NCBI GenBank assembly: GCA_016744675.1
Contig: JADGDX010000017.1
Span: 1-53,872, forward strand
Reading direction: 5' to 3'
From: Desulfuromusa sp.
GTDB lineage: Bacteria > Desulfobacterota > Desulfuromonadia > Desulfuromonadales > Geopsychrobacteraceae
Length of the DNA stretch: 53,872 nt
The notes beneath the pieces were generated by a model. The model saw only the letters and a list, made by a program, of their open reading frames with translations, was not told the DNA's origin and ran no database searches. This document shows, one piece after another, positions 1 through 9,499 of the stretch (the first letter of the stretch is position 1; every line of letters starts with the position of its first letter). The translations under genes were made by a program, and so were the position numbers.

Positions 1-74
<74 letters not shown>

Positions 75-153
75 ACATGAGCACTGGAAAATAGTCTTCC
101 AATATGGAAATGTCAAGAGAAAAATCGAGACAACCCAATGCTCCTCCCATTGA

Positions 154-918
154 CTACTGACGCGTAATGAAACCTTTAAGTTGCTCTTTGTCCTCCAAGA
201 CCTTTTGAGCCGACTTTGCTACTTCAGAGCTTTCATACGGACCGATTCTAACCCGATACCAAAGCCCCTTTGCGCCAAGATCAGCCTCAACAACAAACGC
301 TGGATAATCCTTGGATAACATTTTCTTTTTCAGGGCGATTGCATCCCCCGCGGCTCCAAATGAACCAACCTGTACAGCATGACTGCCGCTGGAAGTCATT
401 TTCGGCATCACCTTTTCAGATTGACTTGGTTCCACCTCCGCAGGTGCCCTGGGGACCTCTTTTTTTACGACAGAAGCAACCTCCTGCTGCTCCTTTTTAA
501 CAATCGGCTGATCTGGCAAATCGATCGGAGGCTGTACTACATTTTCAGCAGGAACAACCTTTTCCTCAATTGGCTCCAGATTGATTCCACTCCCAAGAGG
601 AGCCGTCTCCTTTGAAAGGTTATCGTAAAAAGTTAGTTTTGTCTCTTCAGCGGCAGGAGACTTAGTTTCAGCTCCAGCAACTGGGTCAACATCTGAAACA
701 TGGATAGGAATTGCGGTCGTTGAAGCAGGAGCTTGGGCAACCAAGACCCTTTCCGTTTGTTGTGCTTTTTGCGCTAAGTCCCTTTCGGCACCCCTGCGCC
801 CAACAATGACACCAAGGGTGAAACTAGCTAATGAAACAACCAATACCAGCACCAATAAAATAATTGCCTGGCGTTTTTCCATCCGACGCTGCGTCCTTGT
901 CTTTGAGGTGCTTTTCAT
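154..918 (-). CDS. SPOR-domain membrane protein (DedD/FtsN-like)
   Basis: A 254-residue protein with a basic cytoplasmic N-terminus, one transmembrane helix at about residues 18-40, a long Pro/Glu/Lys-rich low-complexity linker, and a C-terminal SPOR domain from about residue 178 that contains 'HAVQVGSF' and a 'YRVRIGPY' strand. SPOR domains bind denuded septal peptidoglycan, so a role at the division site is likely. The gene begins 13 bases after the argS stop and is the last protein gene of the long minus-strand run. A dedD-type SPOR gene after folC is a common proteobacterial arrangement. The exact partner is unknown, and the linker sequence is not conserved enough to name it ftsN. Confidence 0.85.
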   Translation of the reverse strand: MKSTSKTRTQRRMEKRQAIILLVLVLVVSLASFTLGVIVGRRGAERDLAQKAQQTERVLVAQAPASTTAIPIHVSDVDPVAGAETKSPAAEETKLTFYDNLSKETAPLGSGINLEPIEEKVVPAENVVQPPIDLPDQPIVKKEQQEVASVVKKEVPRAPAEVEPSQSEKVMPKMTSSGSHAVQVGSFGAAGDAIALKKKMLSKDYPAFVVEADLGAKGLWYRVRIGPYESSEVAKSAQKVLEDKEQLKGFITRQ

Positions 919-931
919 CTTTTCCCCTTTT

Positions 932-2593
932 TTACATTTGTTCTGGAGCAGAAAGCCCTAACAGCTGAAGGGCATTTTCCAAAACGGTTCGGACAGAATT
1001 AACCAGATAAAGTCGAGCTTGTGTTGTCGCGTGGTCATCAACTAACACCCGGTAGCGATTATAGTAACTGTGAAACTGCGCTGCAAGCTCCTGAAGATAA
1101 AAAATGACCCGATGAGGCTCATAGCTTAAGGCGGCACTGACGACTGTCTCGGGAAACCGAGCTAATTGTTTCACCAGAGCTAATTCTTCAGCTAATTCAA
1201 GGTGGCTAAAATCAATATCTTCAAGCTTCGGCAATGCAACTCCACTCTTTGCTGCATTATTGTTGATACTACACACCCGAGCATGTGCATACTGGACATA
1301 GTAGACGGGGTTATCACTGCTTTGCTGCTTGGCGAGCTCCAAATCAAAATCGAGCTGACTATCACAGCGGCGCATCAAAAAGTAAAAGCGGCAGGCATCG
1401 CGACCCACTTCCTCTATCACTTCTTTCAAGGTGACAAAGTTCCCTGATCTTTTCCCCATAATAAATGGCTTACCGTCACGCAGCAAATTGACCATCTGAA
1501 TCAGCAAAACCTCAAGGTCTTCTGGTGGATGTCCCAACCCGGTGAGCATAGCCTTCATCCGCGGGATATACCCATGATGGTCGGCCCCCCAGACATCAAT
1601 GACACGGTTAAATCCACGATCAAACTTTTCCATATGGTAAGCAACATCGGAAGCAAAGTAGGTATAACTTCCATCAGACTTAATCAACACACGGTCTTTG
1701 TCATCACCAAACTCCGTCGTGCGCAACCAAAGAGCATCATCCTCCTTGAAAGAAAGTCCTTTCTCTTCCAGCTTTGCCAACTCTTGATCAACCATATCGC
1801 GATCATACAAACTTTTTTCACTGTACCAATTATCAAAAGTAATTCCAAAAGTCTTGAGATCCTCTTCTATCCACTCAAGAACTTCTTTGACACCGAAACG
1901 AGAACAAAGTTCAATCGCTTCGTTTTCGATCATCTCTTTCAGATCACCATGTTCCGTTTGCAGCTTAGTCGCTAAGTCAACAACATAGGGAGCTTGATAG
2001 CCATCTTCAGGAAACTCAATGACTTCTCCTTGCAACTCGCGCAACCGGAGAAGAATCGAACGTCCAAGGGTCTGTACTTGGTTGCCAGCATCGTTAACAT
2101 AGTACTCCCTCTGGACATCAAACCCTGCCGCTTGGAGCACGGATGCAACTGCATCACCGACTACCGCGCCCCGTCCGTGTCCAATATGGAGTGGTCCTGT
2201 TGGGTTTGCACTGACAAACTCAACCTGAACTTTTGTCCCTTCACCAACTTGGCTGCGACCATAGTTAGCACCCTGTGTGGAGATCTGGCCAAGAACCTCA
2301 TACCAGCAAGCGGCCGTTAAGCGAAAATTAATAAAACCGGGACCGGCAATTTCAATTTTATCGCACAGGGGAGTTCCCTGAAGAGCAGCAACTAAAACTT
2401 CTGCTATTTTCCGAGGCGCTTTCCGTTCTGGTTTGGCCAAAGTCATTGCCAGATTGGTTGAAAAATCACCGTGATCTGGATTTTTGGGTATTTCTAACTG
2501 TATTTCATCTGGGGAAACACCTGAATTCAGAGATTCCTCAGAGTAACATTGATCCAAAGCTGCTCGAATCGCTAAGCGTAATTGTTCTTTCAT
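932..2593 (-). CDS. argS: Arginyl-tRNA synthetase
   Basis: Class I aminoacyl-tRNA synthetase that charges tRNA-Arg. From the start used here the protein is 553 residues. An N-terminal ArgRS additional domain is followed by the catalytic signature 'PTGPLHIGHGRG' near residue 136. The second signature is the lysine-poor 'GKRSGN' form often seen in ArgRS instead of KMSKS. The DALR anticodon-binding domain forms the C-terminus. I chose the ATG at 2593 because a GAGG box precedes it. An upstream in-frame ATG at 2623 would overlap the preceding FtsB-like gene by 26 bases and adds residues that are not family-like. It lies 4 bases after that gene and is probably co-transcribed. Confidence 0.97.
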   Translation of the reverse strand: MKEQLRLAIRAALDQCYSEESLNSGVSPDEIQLEIPKNPDHGDFSTNLAMTLAKPERKAPRKIAEVLVAALQGTPLCDKIEIAGPGFINFRLTAACWYEVLGQISTQGANYGRSQVGEGTKVQVEFVSANPTGPLHIGHGRGAVVGDAVASVLQAAGFDVQREYYVNDAGNQVQTLGRSILLRLRELQGEVIEFPEDGYQAPYVVDLATKLQTEHGDLKEMIENEAIELCSRFGVKEVLEWIEEDLKTFGITFDNWYSEKSLYDRDMVDQELAKLEEKGLSFKEDDALWLRTTEFGDDKDRVLIKSDGSYTYFASDVAYHMEKFDRGFNRVIDVWGADHHGYIPRMKAMLTGLGHPPEDLEVLLIQMVNLLRDGKPFIMGKRSGNFVTLKEVIEEVGRDACRFYFLMRRCDSQLDFDLELAKQQSSDNPVYYVQYAHARVCSINNNAAKSGVALPKLEDIDFSHLELAEELALVKQLARFPETVVSAALSYEPHRVIFYLQELAAQFHSYYNRYRVLVDDHATTQARLYLVNSVRTVLENALQLLGLSAPEQM

Positions 2594-2597
2594 GGTC

Positions 2598-2927
2598 TTA
2601 CTGCCTCTTTTCTTCAGTATCACTATCGGGGAGATGGTAAATCAATTCACCCTCACGAACCATTCCAAGCTTTGTTCGTGCCAGTTGCTCCCAATACGTT
2701 TTATCTTTCTGCAAACGTTCAATTTCAGTACGCAACTCTTGCTGCTGCTGTTTTAAATCAGCAAGCCTTTGTTGTAACTCCTGTTTCTGCTGTTCTGCCT
2801 GTACGATTCGCAAAACCCCGCGACTGCCAAATACAGCATAGGCAAACATCAGCAGAATAACGATAAGTAAACATATCGTCAGTATATTTTTTCTGCCGGG
2901 AGCTCCCGGTTCGCGAGTAGAACTCAA
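2598..2927 (-). CDS. FtsB/DivIC-family septum formation protein
   Basis: A small bitopic membrane protein of about 109 residues. It has a short N-terminus, one transmembrane helix, and a Gln/Glu/Leu-rich coiled coil, then the family-like end in which 'RTKLGMVREGE' follows the coil. FtsB-type proteins link FtsL and FtsQ in the divisome. The TTG at 2927 has a GAGG box six bases upstream and is preferred here; a GTG at 2945 would add six residues but lacks a good ribosome site. The gene lies between lptD and argS. Assignment to FtsB rather than another DivIC-like protein rests on topology and context. Confidence 0.82.
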   Translation of the reverse strand: MSSTREPGAPGRKNILTICLLIVILLMFAYAVFGSRGVLRIVQAEQQKQELQQRLADLKQQQQELRTEIERLQKDKTYWEQLARTKLGMVREGELIYHLPDSDTEEKRQ

Positions 2928-2981
2928 GCTGCACCTCGCAGACACCTATAAGAAACTTTTGTACAGCCAAACGAACGGCGA

Positions 2982-5060
2982 TCAAATTCCACCCAGGCTT
3001 CCCCCCAGACCACCAACTGATCCGATGCCACGCATCGTAAAAGTCAACATAACAGAGCGATCGATATCATCTTCATCGACATCATTATATTCTCGATAGG
3101 ACAGCTGAGCACTCCAACATTGCTGACGATATTCGATACCAGCCACCTGTTCCAAACGCTCATGGGTTGACAATTCATAACGCTGTTGATAATTCAGATA
3201 AACAGGGCTAAGAAAAGCAACGCTCAAATTCACAGTCGCATAGTCAATATCATCATCTGCGTCGTACCGATATTCAAACTTTAATGCGTTATCCTGCTGA
3301 TCCTTAACTTCCCCCTCAATGGAAACTTCAGTCCAATCACCGCTATCAACATCAAGGGTTGTGTCGGTCTGCAAAGACCACCACATCGCAGGCTGCAAGG
3401 TCATCTCAATGCGCAAATCCTGAAACCGTTGTTCGCTAGCTTCATCGGTCAAATCATAGGTTTGAGATAATCGCAGATAAAGAAACTCCGTATAACCGGG
3501 AGACTCATTCGCACGATCTGAGCGGAGCGTAAACCGCTGAACCAGTGCATACTCAATCTGATTAGCCTCATCAATGCGGTCATAGTCATCAAAATCGGGC
3601 AAATGCTCTTGATCTACGTCGGGTATATACCGATAAATGAGCTCTGGTGAGATAGAGTGGCGCAATGCCCCCGACGAACCAAAAGGACGATGATAAACCT
3701 TTTGTACCTGAGTATTAATGCGAGTCACAAACTCTGCAAGCCCCTCGTGATCAGACTCGGAGCCATCACTTAGGTCCCAATAATAACGCTCCCGGTAAGA
3801 CAACTCTGGAGCAATTTCAATAACATCCCCCAGCTGAAAACTTGCCGCCAGAACAGGTCGAACCATCATGCGCTCTCCACGCAAGCCCTCATCTCGCCAG
3901 AAATTGGTATATTCAGTCTCAAGCGCGTAGTAAAGAGGTGATTCACCAATCCGCTGTCGAGCGACATCAAAACTAATCCGCGGTAGCAACTGTAACGTGG
4001 TCGGATCATCAGCTTCAAGGTCTTTCGTATATTTAAACTGACCGACCAGAGAATATTTCCCCCAACTTTTACTCAGAGACAAGATAGACTGCACTTGATC
4101 CTTGTTATATTCCTCGGCAACGGTCCCAAAGTCTTCAAAATACTCATCATCATTGACATATTCGGCATCCACAACCATCCGGACCCCTCCAAGCAACGAG
4201 CCATCATGTTGCCATTCAAGAGCATAGCGCTCTTCATCGACAGCAACTCCGTCAACGTCATCAACATTCATATGATAAGCACGCATTTCACCTGCGTTGT
4301 CATGACCAAAAATATAGCGATATTCAAGCCCTTTGCCGATCCCCATTTCAGAGAGATAATCAAGATAAAGGGTCACGTCCTGATTTACACCAAGAACCTG
4401 ATAATAAGCGGCACTGTATTGGAAACCACGCTTACTGGAGTAACCGACACCAGGAATTAACAAACCCGATTCGCGCTCTGTTTTTGCCGGATAAATAATA
4501 TAAGGAAAGTAGAGTGATGGAATATTTTTCAAATAAAAAATTGTGTTCCGGGCACGCGCATAACCACCCAAAGTCACATCGACGTGGCTGGCTCCAAACT
4601 TCCAAGAGGGCACATCACCGTCACATGTCGTAAAGGTCCCTTTTTCTATCCGATAGTCAAGGGCTCCCAGCCGCTCAATCGTCTTTCCCCGAACATGTAA
4701 ATTCTGGTCGCTTAGATAAAAGTATCCATCCTCTACAATTCCGGTCCCTTGTTGTAAATTATAATGGGCTCTCTCTCCTGACAGCTCTTCTCCCGGTGAA
4801 ATAAATTGAACATTCCCTTCGGCCTCAACCTCACCACTAAGCTGGTTCCACTCTAGGGCCTGGCTACGAACTTCCAGGTCTCCCTGACTGAGCTTAACAT
4901 TGCCTTTCGCACGATAGAGACCTGTATCTTTGTCGAAACTGAATTGATCAGCTTCAAGATGAATCGGCTGCTCCGAGCCATCGACCTGATCAAAGTCAAC
5001 TGCCACAGCCAGAGTTGGGGCAAGAAAACAAAGAATAAAAAGTAAAAAGCGAGACAACAT
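2982..5060 (-). CDS. lptD: LPS-assembly protein LptD
   Basis: Outer-membrane beta-barrel that inserts lipopolysaccharide into the outer leaflet. It has a signal peptide (about residues 1-21), an N-terminal OstA/LptA-like jellyroll with 'HLEADQFSFDKDTGLY', then a long barrel of alternating aromatic strands to the C-terminus. The 692-residue length is short but normal outside enterobacteria. Besides one Cys in the signal peptide I see only two cysteines, near residues 146 ('TTCDGD') and 648 ('QQCWS'). That would allow one inter-domain disulfide instead of the two pairs of E. coli LptD. The ATG at 5060 is preferred to the TTG just before it. It follows folC by 59 bases. Confidence 0.92.
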   Translation of the reverse strand: MLSRFLLFILCFLAPTLAVAVDFDQVDGSEQPIHLEADQFSFDKDTGLYRAKGNVKLSQGDLEVRSQALEWNQLSGEVEAEGNVQFISPGEELSGERAHYNLQQGTGIVEDGYFYLSDQNLHVRGKTIERLGALDYRIEKGTFTTCDGDVPSWKFGASHVDVTLGGYARARNTIFYLKNIPSLYFPYIIYPAKTERESGLLIPGVGYSSKRGFQYSAAYYQVLGVNQDVTLYLDYLSEMGIGKGLEYRYIFGHDNAGEMRAYHMNVDDVDGVAVDEERYALEWQHDGSLLGGVRMVVDAEYVNDDEYFEDFGTVAEEYNKDQVQSILSLSKSWGKYSLVGQFKYTKDLEADDPTTLQLLPRISFDVARQRIGESPLYYALETEYTNFWRDEGLRGERMMVRPVLAASFQLGDVIEIAPELSYRERYYWDLSDGSESDHEGLAEFVTRINTQVQKVYHRPFGSSGALRHSISPELIYRYIPDVDQEHLPDFDDYDRIDEANQIEYALVQRFTLRSDRANESPGYTEFLYLRLSQTYDLTDEASEQRFQDLRIEMTLQPAMWWSLQTDTTLDVDSGDWTEVSIEGEVKDQQDNALKFEYRYDADDDIDYATVNLSVAFLSPVYLNYQQRYELSTHERLEQVAGIEYRQQCWSAQLSYREYNDVDEDDIDRSVMLTFTMRGIGSVGGLGGSLGGI

Positions 5061-5119
5061 CAAACCGTTAAAACCTCTTTAGAAGCGCCGGCACATTGAC
5101 AAATATTTTCACGGAATAA

Positions 5120-6406
5120 TTATGGATCAATGGTAATTGCCAGAGTATCAACATTTTTCAGCAAATGCTCTCTGATTTCTGCAACAAGAAACAAAGATCC
5201 AACTACCAGAACAGTCTCTCCGGGTGATCGTCCCTCTAATGCCGCCTGGACAGCTACTACAGAGTTAGCATATCCAGATGCCCGCCCTCCCCAGCCATGA
5301 ACAAAATCAACTAATTCCTCAACGGGGACAGCCGCATCGACAGGAGGGCAAGTCGCATAAACATGTTCGGCAAAAGGCAGCAATTCTGAGAGTAATTCAT
5401 TTGCTTGTTTATCTGCCTTACAACCAACAACCAAATGAACATCTTTTAGGTTTTGCTGTTGTAGATAGGTCGCAAGTTTTTTTGCTCCAGCGGGATTATG
5501 TGCCCCATCCAAGAGAATCCTCTCCGGCAACCATTCAAGACGACCCGGCCAGCACACTTTTTCTAGCCCTTGACGGATCTGGGGCAAGCCAATTTCAACG
5601 CCACATTCGGCGAGAAAAAGAGCTGCTGCAGCGGCCAAGGCTAAGTTGCAATGCTGGTGTCGCCCGACCAGAGCGGGGTTGAGTTTCTCCAAGAGAAAAC
5701 CAGGCCCAGTGAGGGAAAAAGAATCATCCTCACTTTGACAATGGTAGTCGTGCCCAAATTGTGACAGTGGAACTTTCAACTCTGTTGCGTGTTGCTCTAA
5801 AACTGAGCTAACTTCTTCTGGCTGATAGGCACTGATTACTGGGACGCCAAGCTTAAAGATACCAGCTTTTTCGCTCGCAATTGCAGACAGCTCATTTCCT
5901 AAACACGAGGTATGATCAAAGCTGATTGGCGTCACTAAACAGAGTTCAGGGATAACCACATTGGTCGCATCAAGTCGACCACCAAGACCCGTCTCTAAAA
6001 CAGCCCACTGAACTCCTCGACGGTGGAAACAGAGAAGAGCCATGGCTGTTGTAAATTCAAAAAAGGTTGCCCGTAGTTCTTCCGCATACGGGCGTAATTC
6101 GTCAATCAGTTCAACAACTTCGGATTCTGAAATCTGAAGGGTATCGACCCTGATCCGTTCGGTAAAATTATGTAGATGGGGAGAAGTGAAAAGGCCTGCG
6201 GAAATCCCCGCTGACTGAAAAATGCTGGCAATCGCGGCAGCTGTCGATCCCTTACCGTTGGTCCCGGCAATATGGATAATCTTCAGTTGCTCCTGTGGAT
6301 TCCCTACTCGGGATAAAAGCTCCCGAGTGTTATCCAATCCAAGCTTAATGCCAAAAAACTGCAGCGAGTAGAGATAGTTTAAACTATCCCGGAAATGATG
6401 ATCCAT
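5120..6406 (-). CDS. folC: Folylpolyglutamate synthase / dihydrofolate synthase
   Basis: Mur-ligase-family enzyme that adds glutamate to dihydropteroate and to folates using ATP. The 428-residue protein shows the P-loop 'GTNGKGSTAA' near residue 48, the family motif 'FTSPHLHNFTERI', 'ETGLGGRLDATN', and the C-terminal-domain motif 'LLDGAHNPAGAK'. The length is typical. It starts 6 bases after the accD stop, the classical accD-folC pair, so the two are almost certainly translated from one message. Confidence 0.96.
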   Translation of the reverse strand: MDHHFRDSLNYLYSLQFFGIKLGLDNTRELLSRVGNPQEQLKIIHIAGTNGKGSTAAAIASIFQSAGISAGLFTSPHLHNFTERIRVDTLQISESEVVELIDELRPYAEELRATFFEFTTAMALLCFHRRGVQWAVLETGLGGRLDATNVVIPELCLVTPISFDHTSCLGNELSAIASEKAGIFKLGVPVISAYQPEEVSSVLEQHATELKVPLSQFGHDYHCQSEDDSFSLTGPGFLLEKLNPALVGRHQHCNLALAAAAALFLAECGVEIGLPQIRQGLEKVCWPGRLEWLPERILLDGAHNPAGAKKLATYLQQQNLKDVHLVVGCKADKQANELLSELLPFAEHVYATCPPVDAAVPVEELVDFVHGWGGRASGYANSVVAVQAALEGRSPGETVLVVGSLFLVAEIREHLLKNVDTLAITIDP

Positions 6407-6412
6407 AAGGAG

Positions 6413-7261
6413 CTATTTTTTAGTAAAAATACGCAGTAACTCTGACAGCTTCTTCTTCATCTCTTTACGTGGAACGATCATGTCAACCATTCCATGCTCA
6501 AGAAGATATTCCGAACGCTGAAACCCGTCAGGAAGAGTTTGGCGAATTGTCTGTTCAATAACGCGTGGCCCGGCAAAACCAATCAATGCTCGCGGTTCAG
6601 CGATATTCAAATCACCTAGCATGGCAAAACTCGCCGTAACACCGCCGGTTGTCGGATCGGTCAAGACCGAAACAAATGGGATTCCAGCAGCTTTAAGCCT
6701 TGCCAATGCAGCACTGGTTTTTGCCATCTGCATGAGCGACATGATACTTTCCTGCATCCGCGCCCCGCCTGATGACGAGAAGATGAGAACAGGCGCACAG
6801 GTCTCCAGACCTTTCTCAATCGCCCGGGTAATTTTCTCACCTACAACCGATCCCATACTGCCGCCCATAAAAGAAAAATCAAATACGGCGACAACGACGG
6901 GCAATCCATCAAGATGCCCTTCACCACAAATAACCGCATCACCATCACCGGCTTTTTTCACTGCGGCCTTAATGCGGTCCTTATACTTTTTCGTATCTTT
7001 GAATTCGAGAAAATCAACCGAACTCATCTGGGCATCCATTTCAACAAAGGTGCCTTCGTCGAGAATCAGATCTATTCTCTCACGTGCCCCAATCCGAAAG
7101 TGATAGTCACATTTAGGGCAGACATTCAGATTGCGCTGCACCTCTTTAGCATAAATAATTTCGTGACAATTTTTACACTTAGTCCAAACACCTTCGGGCA
7201 CTTGAACATTTTTCTTTTCAATCGAAGCGGTTAACGCTTTTTTCTTACGGAACCAGGCCAT
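6413..7261 (-). CDS. accD: Acetyl-CoA carboxylase carboxyltransferase subunit beta
   Basis: Beta subunit of the carboxyltransferase that makes malonyl-CoA for fatty-acid synthesis. At 282 residues it has the N-terminal four-cysteine zinc ribbon (Cys29, Cys32, Cys48, Cys51) and then the crotonase-like fold with '[11 protein letters not shown]' and the glycine-rich '[12 protein letters not shown]' segment. It lies 48 bases downstream of trpA and is followed directly by folC; trpA-accD-folC order is widely conserved in proteobacteria. The partner accA is not in this window. Confidence 0.97.
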   Translation of the reverse strand: MAWFRKKKALTASIEKKNVQVPEGVWTKCKNCHEIIYAKEVQRNLNVCPKCDYHFRIGARERIDLILDEGTFVEMDAQMSSVDFLEFKDTKKYKDRIKAAVKKAGDGDAVICGEGHLDGLPVVVAVFDFSFMGGSMGSVVGEKITRAIEKGLETCAPVLIFSSSGGARMQESIMSLMQMAKTSAALARLKAAGIPFVSVLTDPTTGGVTASFAMLGDLNIAEPRALIGFAGPRVIEQTIRQTLPDGFQRSEYLLEHGMVDMIVPRKEMKKKLSELLRIFTKK

Positions 7262-7309
7262 GAAACATCCTTTTCGTTTTCACCTGCAACTGAGCAAACA
7301 ATGCAAAGC

Positions 7310-8131
7310 TCAGCTCACAGGAGCAGTGAGTCCATGCTTAAGCTCATCAATAAATTTTGCAACTTTAGGCAGCAACTCTTTGCTCTGCCCATTCTCTTCA
7401 ATTATTTTAACCAGTGCGCTACCAACGACAACACCGTCGGCAAACGCTCCAACAGCGCGCGCATCTTCGGCCGTTGTAATTCCAAAACCAACAGCAACAG
7501 GAACGGCGGACATCCCCTTCAACTCCTCTACTGCGCGTTGAATCTCCTGAGGAGAGATTTTCTGCACCCCAGTCACACCCGTCATTGAGACATAGTAGAG
7601 ATAACCCTGTGCCACCTCAGCTAAACGCTTCATCCGTTCAGGAGGCGTTGTCGGCGCTAAAAGCGTAATCAAGTCGATCCCTGATTCTGCCATCGCCGCA
7701 CTGATTTCACCAATCTCTTCCGGAGGAAGATCAACCAGCAATAAGGCATCAACACCCGCCACCGCTGCATCACGAGCAAACCGCTCAGCCCCGTAGCAGA
7801 AAATCGGATTATAATACCCCATCAGAATCAATGGAACTTGGGTTTTCTTACGAACATTTGTGACCAACTGCAAGACCCCATTAAGAGTCACCCCAGCAGC
7901 TAAGGCACGCTCTGAAGCTGCTTGAATTGTCGGCCCATCAGCCATCGGGTCAGAAAAAGGAATGCCCAACTCAATCAGATCGGCTCCAGATTCAACGAGG
8001 GCTTGAATTACATCCTCAGTGACTGCCAGATCAGGATCCCCAGCGGTAATAAAAGGAATCAGAGCCGTCTCATGACGCTCCTTCAACGCTGCAAATGTTG
8101 CTTGAATCCGTGACATGTTGTCAAATTCCAT
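7310..8131 (-). CDS. trpA: Tryptophan synthase alpha subunit
   Basis: Cleaves indole-3-glycerol phosphate to indole and glyceraldehyde-3-phosphate and passes indole to TrpB. The TIM-barrel signature 'ELGIPFSDPMADGP' carries the catalytic Glu and Asp, and a phosphate-binding 'VGFGITTAEDA' lies near the C-terminus. The full length is 273 residues. An in-frame ATG at 8116 fits the family N-terminus equally well and has a GGA box 10 bases upstream. It is separated from trpB by a whole helicase gene, which is unusual because the two subunits form one complex and are usually adjacent. Confidence 0.96.
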   Translation of the reverse strand: MEFDNMSRIQATFAALKERHETALIPFITAGDPDLAVTEDVIQALVESGADLIELGIPFSDPMADGPTIQAASERALAAGVTLNGVLQLVTNVRKKTQVPLILMGYYNPIFCYGAERFARDAAVAGVDALLLVDLPPEEIGEISAAMAESGIDLITLLAPTTPPERMKRLAEVAQGYLYYVSMTGVTGVQKISPQEIQRAVEELKGMSAVPVAVGFGITTAEDARAVGAFADGVVVGSALVKIIEENGQSKELLPKVAKFIDELKHGLTAPVS

Positions 8132-8221
8132 AATAAAAGTGGTTAGACCATTTAAAGATCAGACCCTAACTTATCAGTTTAGTTGATTCTTCATTAGATT
8201 TTCAATCATTTTTTCAGCCAA

Positions 8222-9499
8222 TTAAGAACTTCCATTTTCTGAAGTGCTTTTTTCTGGTTTCCCTTTAGGCCGACGCCTGGGCCGCCTGCGTTTTTGCTGC
8301 CCCGCAGGTTTTTCCACCGGAGGTCGTTTTCGTTTTGGCTGAGCTCGCTTATAGGTAAAACAAAAGTCTTCATCGAGGGGCATTTCACTGGCAATTCGGA
8401 AACCGAGATAATCTTCAATTTCTTCTAAAATATAAACCATCTCTTCATCAGCGAAGCTGATCGCTTGACCACGGGCACCCGCTCGCGCTGTCCGACCAAT
8501 ACGATGAACATAATCCTCGCGATCCTGAGGGAGATCATAATTAATAACGTGGGTCACATCATCAACATGAATACCTCGAGACGCAACATCTGTTGCAACA
8601 AGATGGGTCAAACCCCCTAATTTAAATTGATCAAGAATTCGCATCCGTTTTTTCTGTGGGATATCTCCTGACAACACCGCGCTGGACACACCATTTGCCA
8701 GAAGCAGACCGCTTAAACGTTCCGCTTCCACTTTAGTATTGACAAACAACATCACCTTATCCATCTTGCTATCACGCTTCATCAACCCAAGCAGTAGAGC
8801 AAATTTTTCCTGCCTTGAAACATGATAAAGGATCTGATCTATTCCGTCTGCCGTGACCTGATCTGGCGCTATCTCAACCCGTTCTGCAAGATCCATAAAC
8901 TCATATGCCAACTCCATCACCTGCCCCGACAATGTTGCAGAAAAAAGCATTGTCTGACGTTTCTCAAAAGGTGGCAATTTACGTAAAATATAACGAAGGT
9001 CCTTGATGAAGCCCATATCAAACATGCGATCAGCTTCATCGATCACCAATGCCTCAACACGTCCCATGGAGAAAACCCGCTGTTTGGCATAATCAATCAG
9101 CCGTCCCGGTGTTGCCACAATAATATCAACACCATCTTTAAGTGCCTGACGTTGCTTTTCGTAGTCAACGCCACCAAAGATTGGCTGGACTTTAAGCCCC
9201 GTCTGTTTACCCAGCAGCTCAGCATCTTTACAAATCTGCACAACCAGTTCACGTGTCGGAGCCATTACTAGAGCACGGGGGTTATTACTGGTAACATTCT
9301 GATTTTCCAGTAAGCGACAAAACAGTGAAATCAGAAAAGCCGCGGTCTTGCCGGTTCCTGTCTGTGCCTGAGCAGCAACATCCTTTCCTGCCAAGGCCAG
9401 AGGAATCGATTCCTCTTGTACTGGCGTCAAAGACTCAAAACCTGCAGCTAAGATTCCTTGCCGAACAACTTCTGGGAGATCCAAATCGGTAAATTTCAT
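8222..9499 (-). CDS. DEAD-box ATP-dependent RNA helicase (RhlE/RhlB-like)
   Basis: RNA-unwinding ATPase of 425 residues with all core motifs: Q motif '[13 protein letters not shown]', motif I 'AQTGTGKT', Ia 'PTRELV', Ib 'TPGRL', DEAD box '[13 protein letters not shown]', III 'SAT', V 'ATDVASRGI' and VI '[10 protein letters not shown]'. The last 40 or so residues are a Lys/Arg/Pro-rich tail, probably a second RNA-binding surface. Its ATG overlaps the trpB stop in an ATGA, so translation is likely coupled to trpB. It therefore sits inside the trp operon between trpB and trpA. I cannot tell RhlE from RhlB or CshA by motifs alone. Confidence 0.95.
   Translation of the reverse strand: MKFTDLDLPEVVRQGILAAGFESLTPVQEESIPLALAGKDVAAQAQTGTGKTAAFLISLFCRLLENQNVTSNNPRALVMAPTRELVVQICKDAELLGKQTGLKVQPIFGGVDYEKQRQALKDGVDIIVATPGRLIDYAKQRVFSMGRVEALVIDEADRMFDMGFIKDLRYILRKLPPFEKRQTMLFSATLSGQVMELAYEFMDLAERVEIAPDQVTADGIDQILYHVSRQEKFALLLGLMKRDSKMDKVMLFVNTKVEAERLSGLLLANGVSSAVLSGDIPQKKRMRILDQFKLGGLTHLVATDVASRGIHVDDVTHVINYDLPQDREDYVHRIGRTARAGARGQAISFADEEMVYILEEIEDYLGFRIASEMPLDEDFCFTYKRAQPKRKRPPVEKPAGQQKRRRPRRRPKGKPEKSTSENGSS

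Noticed and set aside
1529..1975. 148-codon plus-strand frame inside argS
   Set aside because: It is the antisense shadow of a confidently assigned gene, with no ribosome site and no recognisable protein features. The same applies to the other opposite-strand frames inside the trp, TRAP, kinase and cob genes.
8206..8418. 70-codon frame overlapping the helicase C-terminus
   Set aside because: It is a frame shadow of the Lys/Arg-rich tail; the helicase frame itself is intact to its stop at 8222.
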